The notes beneath the pieces are model-generated. The model had not been told where the DNA came from. It saw nothing but the letters and a program-made list of their open reading frames with translations, and made no database searches. From NCBI RefSeq assembly GCF_003574485.1, contig NZ_KZ984700.1, positions 1 to 51,435 on the forward strand: a stretch of 51,435 nt of DNA, given 5' to 3'. Origin of the DNA: Facilibium subflavum. GTDB lineage: Bacteria; Pseudomonadota; Gammaproteobacteria; Francisellales; Francisellaceae. How positions within the stretch are numbered: the stretch's first letter is position 1; every line of letters starts with the position of its first letter. Shown one piece after another: positions 17,211 through 27,741 of this stretch. The position numbers and the translations under genes were made by a program.

Positions 17211-19130
17211 TCAACTTGTTACCAAACCTTTTTTTGCCACCTCATCGCTCAATAGCTTACTAAACTCGCTGATCGATAATACACCAAGATCTGTGCCATC
17301 TTGTTTTCTGACACTGATTTGATCTGAAGCAGCTTCTTTTTCACCAGCGATGGCTATAAAAGGAACTCTTGCTAAAGTATGCTCACGGATTTTAAACCCA
17401 ATTTTTTCATTTCTCAAGTCAATTTGTGAACGAATGTGCATATTTTGCAATTTTGTCTGTATTTTCTGGATATATTCATCCTGTTTATTACTAACACCAA
17501 TTACGACAACCTGAGTTGAGGCAAGCCATACAGGCAATTTCCCGGCATAATGCTCAATTAACACACCAATAAAGCGCTCTAGAGAACCCACAATTGCCCG
17601 ATGAAGCATTACAGGCGTCTTTTTTTCGCTTTGTTGGTCAATAAATTTAGCGCCTAATCGCTCTGGCATTGAAAAATCCAGCTGAATTGTACCACATTGC
17701 CAGCTTCGACCAATGGCATCTTGTAAATGAAACTCAATTTTAGGACCATAAAAAGCACCCTCACCTGGCAAATAGTCAAATTTAACGCCATGGTTGGTTA
17801 ATGCATCTGCTAATGCCCTTTCTGATTTATCCCAAATTTCATCAGAGCCCACACGCGCATCTGGACGAAGTGCCAACTTAATATCATAATCATTAAATCC
17901 AAAATCACGATACACTTCAAAACACTGCTCAATCATTTGTGTGACTTCTGACTCAATCTGTTCTTCTGTGCAAAAAATATGTCCATCATCCTGTGTAAAG
18001 CTTCTCACACGCAAAAGTCCATGCAAAGCGCCTGAAGCTTCATTTCTGTGTACCACACCAAATTCTGCCATTCTCAAAGGCAGATCACGATAACTTCGCA
18101 ACTGACTATTATAAACTTGCACACAGGTTGGACAGTTCATAGGACGAAGCGCATATTCTCGGTTTTCAGAATGTGTCATAAACATATTATCTGCATATTT
18201 GGCTGCATGTCCTGATTTCTCCCACATTGAGATATCCGCAATCAATGGTGTACGAATTTCTGTACATCCATACTTTGTGTTTGAGGCTCGCATGTAATCT
18301 TCAACAACTCGCCAGATAGCAGTGCCCTTTGGATGCCAAAATGCGATTCCTGGGGAGTCTTCTTGAAAATGAAACAGATCCAGAGCTTTACCAATTTTTC
18401 GATGATCACGCTTTTCTGCTTCTTCTAAACGATGCAAATATGCCTTAAGTGCTTTTTTGTCTGCCCAACATGTCCCATAAATTCGTGTTAGCATTTCATT
18501 TTTTGCATCACCACGCCAGTAAGCACCAGCAACTCGCATTAGCTTAAATGCCTTAAGGTAACTTGTATTTGGCACATGAGGCCCTCGACACAAGTCAGTA
18601 AAGTCTCCTTGCGTATAAAGACTTAATTCCTCATTTTCAGGTAAATCGCGAATAATTTCCGCCTTATACTTTTCACCAATCGATTCAAAATAAGCAATCG
18701 CCTGATCACGTGTCATCGTACTTCTTATGACTTCTTGTGCTTTTTGCGCAAGCTCGTGCATCCGCTGTTCAATCTTTGACAAGTCTTCACTGCTAAATCC
18801 GCGCTTATAAGCAAAATCATAATAAAAACCATCTTCAATCACAGGACCAATTGTCACTTGTGCCGATGGAAATAATTGTTTAACTGCCTGGGCCAACAAA
18901 TGCGCACAAGAATGACGAAGGATTTCAAGTCCTTGGTTATCTTTAACCGTTAATAACTTGATTGCTGCATCATCTTGCACCATAAAAGACATATCTACAA
19001 GCTTGCCATCAACGACACCAGCAACAGCAGCTTTAGCAAGTCCAGGACCAATATCAAGCGCAATATCATAAACAGACACTGGCTTGTCAAATACTTTTTC
19101 CGAGCCATCAGGTAGGCTAATAACAGGCAT
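17211..19130 (-). CDS. thrS: Threonyl-tRNA synthetase
   Basis: Class II synthetase charging tRNA-Thr. The 639-residue product has the N-terminal TGS domain (about 1-62), the editing domain with [15 protein letters not shown] (about 72-80, the zinc/editing histidines), the catalytic core with zinc ligands around MNCPTC and [26 protein letters not shown] (motif 2), and the C-terminal anticodon-binding domain. It heads the thrS-infC-rpmI-rplT operon. E. coli ThrRS represses its own mRNA through a leader resembling the tRNA; the leader here (19131-19373) shows no obvious matching fold by eye. Confidence 0.98.
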   Translation of the reverse strand: MPVISLPDGSEKVFDKPVSVYDIALDIGPGLAKAAVAGVVDGKLVDMSFMVQDDAAIKLLTVKDNQGLEILRHSCAHLLAQAVKQLFPSAQVTIGPVIEDGFYYDFAYKRGFSSEDLSKIEQRMHELAQKAQEVIRSTMTRDQAIAYFESIGEKYKAEIIRDLPENEELSLYTQGDFTDLCRGPHVPNTSYLKAFKLMRVAGAYWRGDAKNEMLTRIYGTCWADKKALKAYLHRLEEAEKRDHRKIGKALDLFHFQEDSPGIAFWHPKGTAIWRVVEDYMRASNTKYGCTEIRTPLIADISMWEKSGHAAKYADNMFMTHSENREYALRPMNCPTCVQVYNSQLRSYRDLPLRMAEFGVVHRNEASGALHGLLRVRSFTQDDGHIFCTEEQIESEVTQMIEQCFEVYRDFGFNDYDIKLALRPDARVGSDEIWDKSERALADALTNHGVKFDYLPGEGAFYGPKIEFHLQDAIGRSWQCGTIQLDFSMPERLGAKFIDQQSEKKTPVMLHRAIVGSLERFIGVLIEHYAGKLPVWLASTQVVVIGVSNKQDEYIQKIQTKLQNMHIRSQIDLRNEKIGFKIREHTLARVPFIAIAGEKEAASDQISVRKQDGTDLGVLSISEFSKLLSDEVAKKGLVTS

Positions 19131-19314
19131 TCATCACTCCACTTAATTTATCAAAAAAAACGACACTCACTTATATGATTTATAAACGATTACAGCGTTT
19201 CTTGTTTTACCCTTTTGTAAAATATTCCACACATGCTACGCACATCATATAGGTTTGCATTTTATCTATAATTATCTGGCTTGGCATTTTCAATGATTTG
19301 ACATATAAATGTCA

Positions 19315-19355
19315 AGAAAAAGCCAACGCTCGCAATCAGGCGCCGAAAAGGCTTA
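19315..19355 (-). terminator. Probable terminator after DAHP synthase gene
   Basis: On the minus strand AAGCC and GGCTT enclose an inner CGC/GCG pairing, and the outer stem runs into TTTTTC. It lies just downstream of the 19374 stop. The stem is interrupted, so efficiency is uncertain. Confidence 0.5.
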
Positions 19356-19373
19356 CATTTTTTCAAATACAGA

Positions 19374-20444
19374 TTAGTGCCCGCGTACTTCTTGAACTGC
19401 TTTAGCTAAATTAGCTAACATTTGAGTAGTCTCTTGCCAATCAACACAAGCATCTGTAATACTCTTACCATACTCAAGTGGTGTAACAAAAATCGACTGA
19501 TTCCCCGCTTTTAAATTACTCTCTATCATAACACCTAGAATATTTTTACTACCTTGCTTTATCTGCTGGCAAACTTCATCAACCACAACAATTTGCTTTT
19601 TATAGTCTTTATTGCTGTTGCCATGACTACAATCCACCATGACCTTATGTGGTAGTTTTGCCTCTTCCAACATCAAAGCTACTTTATCAACACATTCCTT
19701 TGAATAATTTGGCCCAGTCTTGCCGCCACGCAAAATCACATGGCTATCAGCATTTCCTTTTGTCTCAAAGATAGCGGTTGTCCCTTGCTTTGTCACCCCT
19801 AAAAAGTGATGCTTTGATTTAGCAGCTTTCACAGCATCCACAGCAATATCCAAGCTGCCTTTGGTCCCATTTTTAAATCCAATTGGGCATGATAAGCCAG
19901 ATGCCAGCTCTCGATGGACTTGGCTTTCTGTTGTTCTTGCACCAATAGCGCCCCATGAAATTAAATCTGAAATATATTGGGGGCTGACGACGTCTAAAAA
20001 TTCCGTAGCACAAGGCAAGCCCATATCCGAGATGTCTAAAAGTAACTGCCGCGCCATACGAAGGCCTTTATTAATCTTAAAGCTATTATCCAGATCCGGG
20101 TCATTGATAAGCCCTTTCCAGCCAACGGTCGTTCTTGGCTTTTCAAAATAAACGCGCATCACGATGATCAGCTGATCGCTATATTGTTTTGCAGCCTGAT
20201 ACAACAACTCCGCATACTCTTTAGCTGCTTTCACATCATGTACAGAGCAAGGCCCTACAACAACCACTAAACGATCATCTTGCCCATGCAAGCTTCTTTC
20301 AATTGCCTTTCTTGCGGTTATAACCGTACTAGCTGCAGATCTTGTTATTGGCTGATCTTCATGAATCACGCCCGCCGGCACCAATGTTTTTTGATCGCTA
20401 ATACGCATATTATCTGTCTTTTCTTGAAAATCAATCAACGTCAA
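19374..20444 (-). CDS. aroG: 3-deoxy-7-phosphoheptulonate (DAHP) synthase, class I
   Basis: First enzyme of the shikimate pathway, joining phosphoenolpyruvate and erythrose 4-phosphate. The 356-residue product follows the AroF/AroG/AroH family closely: VVVVGPCSVHD, MRVYFEKPRTTVGWKGLINDP, WGAIGARTTESQVHRELASGLSCPIGFKNGT, and DCSHGNSNKDYKKQ. The frame opens with TTG at 20444, just after GGAG; a second TTG lies two codons on and the first ATG (codon 13) would cut into the conserved start. Which of the three feedback-controlled isoenzymes it matches cannot be told by eye, so the symbol marks the family. No other aro gene is next to it. Confidence 0.9.
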   Translation of the reverse strand: MTLIDFQEKTDNMRISDQKTLVPAGVIHEDQPITRSAASTVITARKAIERSLHGQDDRLVVVVGPCSVHDVKAAKEYAELLYQAAKQYSDQLIIVMRVYFEKPRTTVGWKGLINDPDLDNSFKINKGLRMARQLLLDISDMGLPCATEFLDVVSPQYISDLISWGAIGARTTESQVHRELASGLSCPIGFKNGTKGSLDIAVDAVKAAKSKHHFLGVTKQGTTAIFETKGNADSHVILRGGKTGPNYSKECVDKVALMLEEAKLPHKVMVDCSHGNSNKDYKKQIVVVDEVCQQIKQGSKNILGVMIESNLKAGNQSIFVTPLEYGKSITDACVDWQETTQMLANLAKAVQEVRGH

Positions 20445-20555
20445 TTACTCCACTTTATTTGGAAACCTCCATACTATAGCATGCTTTATATGCATGCTTA
20501 AACTACTCGACAGGTGAAAATGATAAATATTTTAAAGAACAGAATGCAAACAGAG

Positions 20556-20730
20556 TTTTATATCCATCACAAATCATTTTATGGTGTTCGGTGTCGAAGA
20601 AGTTTTTGATCGTTTTGTACGATTGGCTTGCAGGTAATAGCAAGGACTATTGGTAAAACCACATCGCTTAAAAATGCAAGAAATTCGATGACAGAAATTC
20701 TGTAAAGTGGTTTATGGTGGGTATAAATAT
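20556..20730. mobile_element. Short non-coding element with degenerate terminal inverted repeats
   Basis: This ~175-base stretch lies in the 414-base gap between the DAHP synthase and tRNA-Val genes and holds no gene. Its ends match in inverted orientation: 29 bases at 20556-20584 against the complement of 20702-20730 agree at 21 positions, and seven of the eight mismatches are transitions. The right end also contains the perfect dyad ACAGAA-A-TTCTGT (20691-20703). The right end reappears near 35726 and at the end of the window. That is the structure expected of an aged miniature transposable element (MITE) or similar dispersed repeat. The rest of the gap (20445-20555 and 20731-20858) shows no feature I can name. 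Confidence 0.55.
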
Positions 20731-20858
20731 ACAAAAAAGCAACTCTCTTTCTAAATTAGAAATCTAAGCATTAAGCATTTAGTTTCTTTTATTTGAAAAA
20801 TTCATAACTTACAGCAACTAAATATTTTGCAATTAACTGCATAAGATCATGTTGTCAG

Positions 20859-20934
20859 TGGTGGGTGCTGAGGGGTTCGAACCCCCGACCCTCGCCTTGT
20901 AAGGGCGATGCTCTCCCAGCTGAGCTAAGCACCC
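20859..20934 (-). tRNA. tRNA-Val (anticodon TAC)
   Basis: A complete cloverleaf on the minus strand: acceptor arms GGGTGCT and AGCACCC, D arm (TTAGCTCAGCTGGGAGAGC), anticodon stem TCGCC/GGCGA around the loop CTTACAA with anticodon TAC, and T arm GGGTTCGAACCCC. The 3' CCA is encoded. It lies downstream of rpoZ but has its own promoter. Confidence 0.97.
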
Positions 20935-20948
20935 GACAACGAGATGAG

Positions 20949-20976
20949 ATTATAGAGCCTCGACAAATAAAGTCAA
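20949..20976 (-). promoter_or_regulatory. Sigma-70 promoter of tRNA-Val
   Basis: On the minus strand TTGACT, 16 bases, then TATAAT, close to consensus at both elements. The -10 ends 14 bases before the mature tRNA 5' end, so a short leader would be trimmed by RNase P. Confidence 0.85.
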
Positions 20977-21002
20977 TGCTTTCATTTCATTTTTTTAAAA
21001 AA

Positions 21003-21215
21003 TTAATAATCCTGCTGTTTGCGGATTTCATCTTTTGATATCACGCCTTCTGCAATTTCCCGAAGCGCAACAACAGTTGACTTATCGTTATCCCAGTCAA
21101 CACGCGGTTCTTCACCACTTAACATTAGATGGCGCGCCCTTTGGGCAGCTAATAGAATTAACTCAAAGCGGCTATCAATTTTATCTAAACAATCTTCAAC
21201 AGTAACACGAGCCAT
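21003..21215 (-). CDS. rpoZ: RNA polymerase omega subunit
   Basis: Omega is the small subunit that helps fold and hold the beta-prime subunit and forms part of one ppGpp site. The 70-residue product starts [30 protein letters not shown], a textbook omega opening, and ends with the REIAEG segment. It is shorter than E. coli omega (91) by lacking most of the C-terminal tail. The usual gammaproteobacterial neighbours gmk and spoT are not adjacent here. The ribosome binding site GGAGA lies before the ATG. Confidence 0.95.
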   Translation of the reverse strand: MARVTVEDCLDKIDSRFELILLAAQRARHLMLSGEEPRVDWDNDKSTVVALREIAEGVISKDEIRKQQDY

Positions 21216-21349
21216 AATTATCTCCTTCGTTCAAAAGCTGCCCAGATTTTATAAGATTTTTTATAGTTTGCCAAGTACTATAGTACGGATGGATAAAATT
21301 ACGCTATGATTACAAACAAATAGACTTGGTAATCGTATAATAAAACCAA

Positions 21350-22336
21350 ATGGGTAAACGCAGACTATCAAAACAACAATTACGTAATATTAAACACAAA
21401 CAACAAACGCAACTAGTACAATCACCTGAGGGTACAATATTATTGGATGGTGTGGTAATTGCTCATTTTGGCAAACGAATTCAAGTTGAAGATAGCGAAG
21501 GAAAAACAATCTTGTGTAAATATCGCCAGAATATTGGAGATATCGTTGCAGGAGACAAAGTTTTATGGCAGCAAGAGCCAAATCATAGTGAAGGTATCAT
21601 ATATCAAGTATTGCCACGCACCAATATCCTCAAACGCCCAAGTAAATTATCAAAAAAGACGAAAAGCATGGCAGCAAACATCGATCAACTTGTAATTATG
21701 CTTGCAGTGGAACCTGCACCTATTGAACACTACATAGATCGCTATCTTGTCGCTGCTCACCATATGAATATTCATCCTGTTATTGTGATAAATAAAATAG
21801 ACCTTCTTAACCGAAGCGATAATAAAGCTCAAATCGCCGATATCACTCATTTATACCAAACATTGGGCTATGAAGTGTATCACCTATCTGCCATTACACA
21901 TGATAAATTTGATAAACTAAAATCCATGTTATCTGGAAAAACTTCCATTTTTGTTGGACAATCCGGAGTAGGGAAATCAGAGACATTAAATGCGCTTTTG
22001 GGCCAAATCATGGCAAAAACGGGAGACATCTCAGCACACAATAAACGTGGGAAACATACAACCACAACAGCATGTCTGTATCATTTAGACACGCATACGC
22101 ATATCATTGACTCACCAGGTATACGGGAATTTGGGATATGGCACTTAACTGAGGAAGATATTTTTAATGGATTTAAAGAATTTCACCTTTCTGGTCAGAC
22201 CTGTCAATTTCGAAATTGCGCGCATTTAAAAGACACAAAAGGCTGTGTTATTGATCAGGCACTTAAAGAAGGAAAGATTACGCCACAGCGTTTTATTAAT
22301 TATCACCGATTAATACAGGAAATCACATCGTCATAA
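21350..22336 (+). CDS. rsgA: Ribosome small-subunit-dependent GTPase A
   Basis: RsgA is a circularly permuted GTPase that checks late 30S assembly and releases RbfA. The 328-residue product has an N-terminal OB fold (about 30-95), then the permuted G domain with NKID (G4, 148-151) before the P-loop GQSGVGKS (203-210) and DSPGIREFG (G3), and a C-terminal zinc knuckle with Cys/His ligands in CQFRNCAHLKDTKGC. The order G4-G1-G3 is diagnostic. Its last 14 bases overlap the end of pdxT on the other strand. It diverges from rpoZ. Confidence 0.97.
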   Translation: MGKRRLSKQQLRNIKHKQQTQLVQSPEGTILLDGVVIAHFGKRIQVEDSEGKTILCKYRQNIGDIVAGDKVLWQQEPNHSEGIIYQVLPRTNILKRPSKLSKKTKSMAANIDQLVIMLAVEPAPIEHYIDRYLVAAHHMNIHPVIVINKIDLLNRSDNKAQIADITHLYQTLGYEVYHLSAITHDKFDKLKSMLSGKTSIFVGQSGVGKSETLNALLGQIMAKTGDISAHNKRGKHTTTTACLYHLDTHTHIIDSPGIREFGIWHLTEEDIFNGFKEFHLSGQTCQFRNCAHLKDTKGCVIDQALKEGKITPQRFINYHRLIQEITSS

Positions 22337-22862
22337 ATGCTTTATGTATTAATGTATCCTCTGATAATTCTGGATGAAAAGTCGCGGCTAAAATATTGTC
22401 TTTACGCAATAATACAGGTTTACCTTGATAATGAGATAACACTTCAATCGAAGTATCATTTACTTTATCAACAATTGGTGCTCTGATAAAAAAACCATTC
22501 ATTTTTTTCTGAGTACCATCAAGATCAACATCCAAAGGATAAATTCCACTGGCAAGCTGCCTTCCATAGCCATTTCGCGTAATTTCAACGTCCAAAAGCC
22601 CTAACTTCTGCAACAAAATAACGCCAGCGCAGGTTGCCAACGTTGGCACCTTCTGCGCTTTATGCATCAATGTTTCCCATAAATGGTGCTTTTGCAATAA
22701 ATATGTCATTGTTGTACTCTCACCACCTGGCAGGATAATTGCATCTGCTTTATCAAGCCCAGCTAGCGTTTTAATTAAAATACAATCATAGCCAAGTAAG
22801 GCAATCTTTTTTTGATGTGCCTCATAAGCACCTTGTAAAGCCAGAACACCCACGGTTTTCAT
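22323..22862 (-). CDS. pdxT: Pyridoxal 5'-phosphate synthase glutaminase subunit
   Basis: PdxT releases ammonia from glutamine and channels it to PdxS for vitamin B6 synthesis. The 179-residue class I glutaminase has PGGEST (46-50), nucleophile Cys78 in ATCAG, and the His163/Glu165 pair in TFHPEL. The family length is about 190. It lies six bases after pdxS, its obligate partner, and overlaps the end of rsgA tail to tail. The pair means this organism makes B6 by the DXP-independent route, unlike E. coli. Confidence 0.97.
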   Translation of the reverse strand: MKTVGVLALQGAYEAHQKKIALLGYDCILIKTLAGLDKADAIILPGGESTTMTYLLQKHHLWETLMHKAQKVPTLATCAGVILLQKLGLLDVEITRNGYGRQLASGIYPLDVDLDGTQKKMNGFFIRAPIVDKVNDTSIEVLSHYQGKPVLLRKDNILAATFHPELSEDTLIHKAFMTM

Positions 22863-22868
22863 TAATGA

Positions 22869-23744
22869 TCACCCTCTGGATGAGAAAATTTGATGCGGCA
22901 ATAAATCATCACAATTAATCCCAGTCATTGCTCCACCTAGGTCTTCTGAAACTTGCGCTAACATCAAAGGATCATTATAGTGTGCAACCGCACTAACAAT
23001 GGCCTCAGCACGTTTTTGTGGATTTGATGATTTAAAGATGCCAGAGCCAACAAAGACCGTTTCTGCACCTAATTGCATCATCATTGCAGCATCTGCAGGT
23101 GTTGCAATGCCGCCGGCAGAGAAATTAGGCACAGGTAATTTGCCATGTTTATGCACATATTGCACAAGCTCAAATGGTGCAGCTATTTTTTTTGCAATTG
23201 TCATCAACTCAGAAGAATCTGCAGTTTGCACTTCTTTAATCTGTTTATTCAATGCACGCATTTGCTTTACCGCCTGAACAACATCGCCTGTTCCAGCCTC
23301 ACCTTTGGTACGAATCAACGCCGCCCCTTCACCAATTCGACGCAAGGCTTCACCTAAATTGCTACAGCCGCAAACAAAAGGTACTTTAAATTGATGTTTA
23401 TCGATATGGTTTTGATCATCAGCTGGCGTCAGAACCTCGCTTTCATCCACAAAGTCAACACCTAAAGCTTCAAGAATCTGTGCTTCAACAAAATGCCCAA
23501 TACGCACCTTAGCCATTACAGGGATACTTACTGCATCCATGATCTCCTTAATAAGCCTTGGATCAGACATTCGCGCAACACCACCGTCTTTACGAATATC
23601 AGCAGGGACACGCTCTAGTGCCATAACAGCAACCGCACCTGCTTTTTCTGCAATTTTTGCCTGCTCTGCAGTCACAACGTCCATGATTACGCCACCTTTT
23701 AGCATTTCTGCTAACCCTATATTAATCTGCAATCTATCTGTCAT
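22869..23744 (-). CDS. pdxS: Pyridoxal 5'-phosphate synthase lyase subunit
   Basis: PdxS assembles PLP from ribose 5-phosphate, glyceraldehyde 3-phosphate and ammonia, as a dodecamer with PdxT on the outside. The 291-residue TIM-barrel protein has Asp22 in GGVIMDVV and the imine-forming Lys79 in [10 protein letters not shown], the [12 protein letters not shown] motif, and the phosphate-binding [17 protein letters not shown] and [10 protein letters not shown] segments. A GGAGAG ribosome binding site precedes the ATG. It forms a two-gene operon with pdxT. Confidence 0.98.
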   Translation of the reverse strand: MTDRLQINIGLAEMLKGGVIMDVVTAEQAKIAEKAGAVAVMALERVPADIRKDGGVARMSDPRLIKEIMDAVSIPVMAKVRIGHFVEAQILEALGVDFVDESEVLTPADDQNHIDKHQFKVPFVCGCSNLGEALRRIGEGAALIRTKGEAGTGDVVQAVKQMRALNKQIKEVQTADSSELMTIAKKIAAPFELVQYVHKHGKLPVPNFSAGGIATPADAAMMMQLGAETVFVGSGIFKSSNPQKRAEAIVSAVAHYNDPLMLAQVSEDLGGAMTGINCDDLLPHQIFSSRG

Positions 23745-24155
23745 TGATTCTCTCCAAATTTTCAGTCAATGATTAAATAATTTAACCAGCTACATACATT
23801 TATATCATTTGCACATCATTATGCATTAAGCATCAAGAAGCACAAGCAATAAATTTCCCCCACATACAATAGAGGAATTTATCGGCTGAAACAATGCATT
23901 TAACCTCGGTATTTTCATATTTTTTAACAGCATGGCTATTATACCGCAAATTTACTCAATACACATCTAGTACCGATATTTTCCAGAGCCAGACTAATAC
24001 CAAAATCAGAAAGCGTATAAGTATTACTTTGGCAATAAACACATGTAAACGCCATATCAATTTATCATATAACCTGGTTGTGTCAGGTTGCCTTTTTTAG
24101 CATAGTTGCACTATTATCATTAGATATAATCAGCCTTAATAAAGGATCTATATTT
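23745..24155. other. 411-base intergenic region with a hairpin
   Basis: The space between divergent pdxS and the glutamate-synthase-like gene holds no credible protein. The frame at 23894-24100 has no ribosome binding site and odd composition. A terminator-like hairpin at 24071-24098 points along the plus strand, although no plus-strand gene precedes it here, so a small RNA or a leader ending there is possible. A TATAAT at about 24126-24131 could be the -10 of the downstream gene. Confidence 0.4.
24071..24098 (+). terminator. Terminator-like hairpin in intergenic region
   Basis: AACCTG and CAGGTT pair around a seven-base loop and are followed by GCC and six T. It ends 57 bases before the next start codon. 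It could terminate a small RNA, or act as an attenuator for the downstream gene. Confidence 0.5.
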
Positions 24156-25748
24156 ATGTTCAAAATTTCCGAACGACGCAAATGGTATATTGGTTTTGGG
24201 ATTTGTTTTTTAATTATTCTAGCTTTGCTGTCACTTTTACACAGTTATATTACCATTAGCATTTTTCTAGGTATTATTTTACTGGTCGCAGTTTATGATC
24301 TATTGCAAAAAAAGCACACAATTTTACGCAATTTCCCTGTTTTAGGACATATGCGCTTTATTCTTGAGTTTTTCCGCCCTGAAATCCAGCAGTATTTTGT
24401 GGCAAGTAATGAAAGTGAACGCCCATTTGACCGCCAAACCAGGACACTTGTGTACCAACGTGCAAAAGGAATAAATGACACACTACCTTTTGGTACAGAG
24501 CGCAATATCACCTACCCTGGATATGAATGGGCACTTCACTCTTTATCACCTGCCCATCCAGATGACGTTGATCCACGCATTCAAGTTGGTAACAAGCAAT
24601 GCCGGCAGCCCTATCAATCTTCACGGCTTAATATATCGGCAATGAGCTATGGTGCACTATCTAAACACGCTATCATCGCACTAAACAAAGGTGCTAAGAT
24701 GGGAAACTTCTGCCATAATACTGGTGAAGGTGGATTGAGTGAGTATCATTTACAAGGCGGGGATTTAACCTTGCAAATCGGTACAGGGTATTTTGGTTTT
24801 CGCACGCCTGATGGTGATTTTGACCCAGACAAATTTGCCAGAAAAGCGAATCTTGAGGTTGTCAAAATGATTGAGATCAAACTTTCACAAGGCGCAAAAC
24901 CGGCACATGGTGGCGTTTTACCTAAAAGTAAGCTTACACCAGAAATCGCGCGAATCCGTGATGTTCCAATGGACAAAGATGTTTTATCCCCACCATCTCA
25001 TTCATCCTTTAGCACACCTGAAGGCTTATGTCATTTCATTGCACAAGTACGTGACTTATCTAATGGAAAACCGGTTGGTTTTAAGTTATGCCTTGGCAGA
25101 AGAACTGAGTTTCTCTCTATTTGCAAGGCAATGCTTAAAACTGGCATTTATCCAGATTTTATTACCATAGACGGCGCAGAAGGCGGTACAGGTGCCGCAC
25201 CTGAGGAATATGTCAACCACTTAGGCGTCCCATTAGAAGATGCCATTGCCTTTGTGCACAATGCACTTGTTGGTTGTAATATTCGAGAACATATTCGTTT
25301 GATTGCCAGCGGGAAAACTGCAACAGGATTTGATATGGTCAAGCGAATCTCATTAGGTGCCGATATCATAAATTCAGCACGAGCAATGATGCTATCTCTT
25401 GGCTGCATCCAATCAAAGCAGTGTGATAGAAACACCTGCCCAACAGGTGTTGCGACACAAAACCCAAGGCTTTATCGTGCCTTAGACGTCAATGATAAGG
25501 CAAAGCGCGTCTATAATTTCCATAAAGCAACGATGAAAAGTTTTTCAGAACTGGTTGGTGCCATTGGGTTAAAAGATCCAAGCGATTTATCTGCATCAAG
25601 GATCATGCGTCGTATTGATGAACAAACCGTAAAATCCCTGGACGAAGTTTACCAGTATATTAAGCCAGGCTGCTTGATTGATGGTGAAAACATCCCTGAG
25701 AAATATCTAAAATACTGGCACCAGGCAAGCGCGGAAAAATTTTCCTAA
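24156..25748 (+). CDS. FMN-binding glutamate-synthase-family membrane protein
   Basis: A 530-residue protein containing the FMN/iron-sulphur domain of glutamate synthase (GltB central region) without the glutaminase domain. Two N-terminal hydrophobic segments (about 10-55) suggest a membrane anchor. The core has ISAMSYGALSKHAI, HNTGEGGLSEYH, KPAHGGVLPKSKL, FITIDGAEGGTGAAPEEY and the cysteine cluster CIQSKQCDRNTCPTGVATQ that would hold a 3Fe-4S centre. I chose ATG 24156 because AAAGGA precedes it; the open frame extends 26 codons upstream without support. Stand-alone proteins of this type are common; their substrate is not settled, so glutamate synthesis is not assured. Confidence 0.85.
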   Translation: MFKISERRKWYIGFGICFLIILALLSLLHSYITISIFLGIILLVAVYDLLQKKHTILRNFPVLGHMRFILEFFRPEIQQYFVASNESERPFDRQTRTLVYQRAKGINDTLPFGTERNITYPGYEWALHSLSPAHPDDVDPRIQVGNKQCRQPYQSSRLNISAMSYGALSKHAIIALNKGAKMGNFCHNTGEGGLSEYHLQGGDLTLQIGTGYFGFRTPDGDFDPDKFARKANLEVVKMIEIKLSQGAKPAHGGVLPKSKLTPEIARIRDVPMDKDVLSPPSHSSFSTPEGLCHFIAQVRDLSNGKPVGFKLCLGRRTEFLSICKAMLKTGIYPDFITIDGAEGGTGAAPEEYVNHLGVPLEDAIAFVHNALVGCNIREHIRLIASGKTATGFDMVKRISLGADIINSARAMMLSLGCIQSKQCDRNTCPTGVATQNPRLYRALDVNDKAKRVYNFHKATMKSFSELVGAIGLKDPSDLSASRIMRRIDEQTVKSLDEVYQYIKPGCLIDGENIPEKYLKYWHQASAEKFS

Positions 25749-25752
25749 AAAC

Positions 25753-26928
25753 TTACTCAATCACATCACGAATCGGCATTTCCATCGACGCTTTCACAGT
25801 TTTTTTAACACCAGACAGTGACTCAAAGCTCTTACTATCCAAATCAAGATGGTAATGTAAGCGGCGATACAGCATAGCTAGTGATTCAGTGCTTACATCA
25901 CAGTTTAAGCAATATCTTTGTGCTTGTGTTAGCTGAATGTAACCACAAGCAACAAGCTTATCAAGCACCTGCTGTAAGTGCGACATACTGGCACCTAGGG
26001 CTTTTTGATTAATCTTGCTCAACGTATAGCTCTTTTTTTCTTTTTGTGCCTGTTGCAGCACCTTTAAAACCCGCAAAGCCAGATCAAACTTATCGCATTT
26101 TTTCTCTATCTTTTGCTGCCAGGGAACACTTAGCGCATGAACAACGACGGCACCTAATAGAAAAATCTGCCATGAAATAGCAACCCATAAAATAAATAAA
26201 GGTATGATTGCCAGCGCACCATAAAGCATTTCGTAGGTTGGCAGATAAAAAACATACCAGGCAAAAATCGTTTTGGCAACATCAAACAATACCGCCATAA
26301 ACGCACCGCCTAAGATGGCATGCCATAAGCGCACATTGGTAAATGGAACAACGGTATAAATAAAACTAAAAGCAATCAGGTTAAAGAAAAAAGGCAAGAG
26401 TTTTAATAGTGGGAAATACCCACCAATACCATCACCAATCCATTGCCAAGAAAGCAAATAAGAGCTCACCCCCAAACTGCTGCCGACAAAAATCGGCCCA
26501 AGCGTTAACACAGCCCAGTACAATAATATTGCCTGCATCAAGGGACGCTCTTTTTTAACATACCAGATATTATTGAGCACTTTTTCCAAAGCGCGCATCA
26601 TCATAATGCTAATAAATACAAGAACAATAACTGCTGTTACCGGAAGCCCTGCGCGCTTTTCCAAAAACATTTGTAAATAGGTATTTACGGTGACACCCGT
26701 GCTTGGCATTAAGTTTTGTAAAATAAATGCCTGAAATTGACTTTGAATGCTTTTAAATGCCGGCAGCATGCTTAGAATCGATAGTGATACGATCAATAAA
26801 GGCACCAGCGCAAAAAGGCTCGTCAGTGCTAATGTTGAAGCTTTAGCCAGGCAGTTTTGTTGTAAATATTCTTTAAACACCCATACCCAATATTGCAAAA
26901 ATCTTCTAAAATAGTGTTTATAATCCAT
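25753..26928 (-). CDS. yihY: YihY/virulence-factor BrkB family inner-membrane protein
   Basis: A 391-residue protein with about six membrane helices in the first 290 residues, matching the YihY/BrkB family (once misnamed RNase BN). Family features include STLALTSLFALVPLLIV near residue 40, VLNNIWYVKKERP, and GALAIIPLFILWVAISWQIFLLGA. The last 100 residues form a soluble domain with a winged-helix look (SKINQKALGASMSHLQQVLDKL). The start at 26928 is chosen for its GTGAGG ribosome site and because it restores the family N-terminus; the frame runs 39 codons further upstream, into the divergent wrbA gene. The molecular function of the family is unknown. Confidence 0.88.
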   Translation of the reverse strand: MDYKHYFRRFLQYWVWVFKEYLQQNCLAKASTLALTSLFALVPLLIVSLSILSMLPAFKSIQSQFQAFILQNLMPSTGVTVNTYLQMFLEKRAGLPVTAVIVLVFISIMMMRALEKVLNNIWYVKKERPLMQAILLYWAVLTLGPIFVGSSLGVSSYLLSWQWIGDGIGGYFPLLKLLPFFFNLIAFSFIYTVVPFTNVRLWHAILGGAFMAVLFDVAKTIFAWYVFYLPTYEMLYGALAIIPLFILWVAISWQIFLLGAVVVHALSVPWQQKIEKKCDKFDLALRVLKVLQQAQKEKKSYTLSKINQKALGASMSHLQQVLDKLVACGYIQLTQAQRYCLNCDVSTESLAMLYRRLHYHLDLDSKSFESLSGVKKTVKASMEMPIRDVIE

Positions 26929-26945
26929 AACCTCACTGTCCTTAA

Positions 26946-27536
<591 letters not shown>

Positions 27537-27741
27537 GCTTTATAAACGTTTCATTTTACCGTGGCAGCGGCACATGTTCCAAAAAGCCTATTTATGTTAA
27601 AATGATGCCAACACAAATGAAACATGCGCTAAATTATTTGACTTTCAAGCCTATCTCAACGAATATTTCACTTATTATAAAATTTGTGAAAATGCAGACA
27701 CTGTGAGTACGAATACTTTATGTAGCAAGGAAACATCTATA

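Noticed and set aside
23894-24100. A 68-codon frame between pdxS and the glutamate-synthase-like gene
   Set aside because: No ribosome binding site, and the frame runs through the terminator-like hairpin and its T-run.
24078-24155. N-terminal extension of the FMN-binding protein
   Set aside because: The extra 26 codons cross the hairpin terminator and have no ribosome site; ATG 24156 has one.
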